Part shown: positions 63,303 through 64,000 of the stretch, one piece after another
Layout of the letters: each line of letters begins with the position of its first letter
Numbering within the stretch: position 1 is the stretch's first letter
Assembly (NCBI RefSeq): GCF_006345825.1
Contig: NZ_VCIX01000075.1
Location: 124,001 to 188,000, forward strand
DNA length: 64,000 nt
Source: Paenibacillus paridis
Lineage (GTDB): Bacteria > Bacillota > Bacilli > Paenibacillales > Paenibacillaceae
Direction: 5' to 3'
Program-made: the position numbers and the translations under genes
The notes under the pieces: model-generated
The model's database searches: none
What the model saw: only the letters and a program-made list of their open reading frames with translations
What the model was told of the DNA's origin: nothing

Positions 63303-64000
63303 TTATAGAAAAATAAGGAGCAATATTCCTGCTGCAAAGCAGTAATAAGCGAAATAAATCAAATTGCCTTTGGCCATGATGTTCATAAACCATTTCATTG
63401 CAAAATAGGTGACGACAAGCGTAGTCAGAAATGCAATGATGTACGGAATCGCTAAAGTTGAACGGTCAGGATCTCCCGCAATATCGGATATCCCCAGCAC
63501 CAGACCGCCTAAGCTGATGGGGATATAGAGCATAAAGGAAAAGCGAAGCGCTGTATCCTGCTTCATGCCAACAGCGATGGACGTAATCACCGTTGAGCCT
63601 GACCGGCTAATGCCGGGAATAAGCGCAACGGCTTGCGCCAGCCCGACGATTAGCGCATCTTTGAATGACAAGTCGCCATCGCGCTTCCGTCCGCGCAAGT
63701 TGCGGATAAGCCAGAGGGCCACGCCCGTAACCAATAAGGAAACGGCCACCGTATGTACGTTTGAAAAGTAGGACTCGATTTGATCCTTAAACAATAATGC
63801 GATGATTACCGCAGGTATTGTGCCTACGACCACATAGGCCGCAAACATAAAATCTGCACGGTAGCTCTTCTCTCTCGTTTGGACAAACCGCAAGCTGCCC
63901 ACAATGAGCCTCATAATATCCTTGCGGAAAATGAAGGAAATAGCGATCAGCGAGGCCGTATTGGTCAATATTTCAAAAGCCAAGCCTCTCTGCTCTATGC
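63303..64000 (-). CDS. uppP: Undecaprenyl-diphosphatase (UppP/BacA) type, 5' end beyond window
   Basis: About 232 residues; the frame is open to the right window edge, and the TTG at 63983 is internal. Lacks the N-terminal EFLPISSTGH segment, which lies beyond the edge. Visible: LAFEILTNTASLIAISFIFRK (family FEV-IQLGAILAV region), AYVVVGTIPAVIIALLFKDQI, and the GISRSGST active-site motif, plus about six TM helices. Dephosphorylates undecaprenyl pyrophosphate in wall synthesis and can give bacitracin tolerance. Confidence 0.9.
   Translation of the reverse strand, partial: IEQRGLAFEILTNTASLIAISFIFRKDIMRLIVGSLRFVQTREKSYRADFMFAAYVVVGTIPAVIIALLFKDQIESYFSNVHTVAVSLLVTGVALWLIRNLRGRKRDGDLSFKDALIVGLAQAVALIPGISRSGSTVITSIAVGMKQDTALRFSFMLYIPISLGGLVLGISDIAGDPDRSTLAIPYIIAFLTTLVVTYFAMKWFMNIMAKGNLIYFAYYCFAAGILLLIFL

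Overview
The window looks like chromosomal DNA of a spore-forming Firmicute close to Paenibacillus. The protein families point that way: an S-layer-anchored amylopullulanase, SLH-domain and 'stalk'-domain secreted proteins, a Btr/FeuA-type iron pair, WYL and DinB proteins, a T-box leader, and PerR-, Fur- and PhoP-like boxes. Base composition is moderate, Shine-Dalgarno sequences are strong, and intergenic DNA carries dispersed repeats. No rRNA, tRNA, CRISPR array, prophage or intact insertion sequence was found. This assignment is inference from gene content; no search was run.

Layout. 1-0.4 kb: 3' end of a GH15 glucoamylase-type gene. 0.4-1.5 kb: non-coding tandem array with a period near 246 bp. 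1.8-2.2 kb: Dps ferritin with a PerR-like box. 2.4-8.0 kb (minus): response regulator, histidine kinase, ABC ATPase and FtsX-type permease in one operon. 8.0-10.7 kb: FAH-family hydrolase and ABC-F ATPase. 10.8-13 kb: guanylate-kinase-like protein and fumarase FumC. 13-16.4 kb (minus): Dabb protein, KDPG aldolase, GH43 glycosidase, and a GAF histidine kinase preceded by a 14-codon mini-ORF. 16.5-18.7 kb: manganese catalase and a DUF1835 protein. 19.0-19.3 kb: short-element array with about 50 bp spacing. 19.5-23.4 kb: DUF418 membrane protein divergent from a second two-component pair. 23.4-24.9 kb: aminotransferase under a T-box riboswitch whose specifier reads as GUA (Val). 25-30.6 kb: small accessory genes (methyltransferase, a protein that is half methionine, WYL regulator, DinB, DUF1761, YdeI-type, SLH protein). 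30.7-33.9 kb (minus): sugar catabolic trio (TIM-barrel isomerase, Gfo/Idh/MocA dehydrogenase, MFS transporter).

34-38.6 kb: phosphate-uptake cluster (stalk/beta-propeller protein, pstS, pstC, pstA, no pstB) with PhoP-box-like repeats. 38.7-41.7 kb: DUF1648 protein, DEDDh exonuclease, a second array of the 50-bp-spaced element, and an EamA transporter. 41.8-45 kb (minus): Btr-like AraC regulator with a fused binding-protein domain, FeuA-like lipoprotein with a Fur-like box, and a nitroreductase. 45.2-53 kb (minus): a 2595-residue amylopullulanase with two GH13 catalytic domains and three SLH domains, preceded by several LacI-family/CcpA-like operators. 53.4-55.3 kb: a decay zone with an alpha/beta-hydrolase remnant, a duplicated gene fragment, two small genes and an orphan FlgB-like protein. 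55.4-64 kb: a propeller-like unknown, a chemoreceptor, DUF6157, aldehyde dehydrogenase, DUF2062, UPF0303, an SGNH hydrolase and the 3' part of an uppP-type gene.

Functionally the region mixes polysaccharide use (GH15, GH43, amylopullulanase, KDPG aldolase, sugar trio), oxidative and metal stress (Dps, Mn-catalase, Met-rich protein, Fe uptake), phosphate uptake and several sensory systems. The features I judge most worth following up are the Met-rich protein, the Val T-box on an aminotransferase, the two intergenic repeat families, and the HK mini-ORF.
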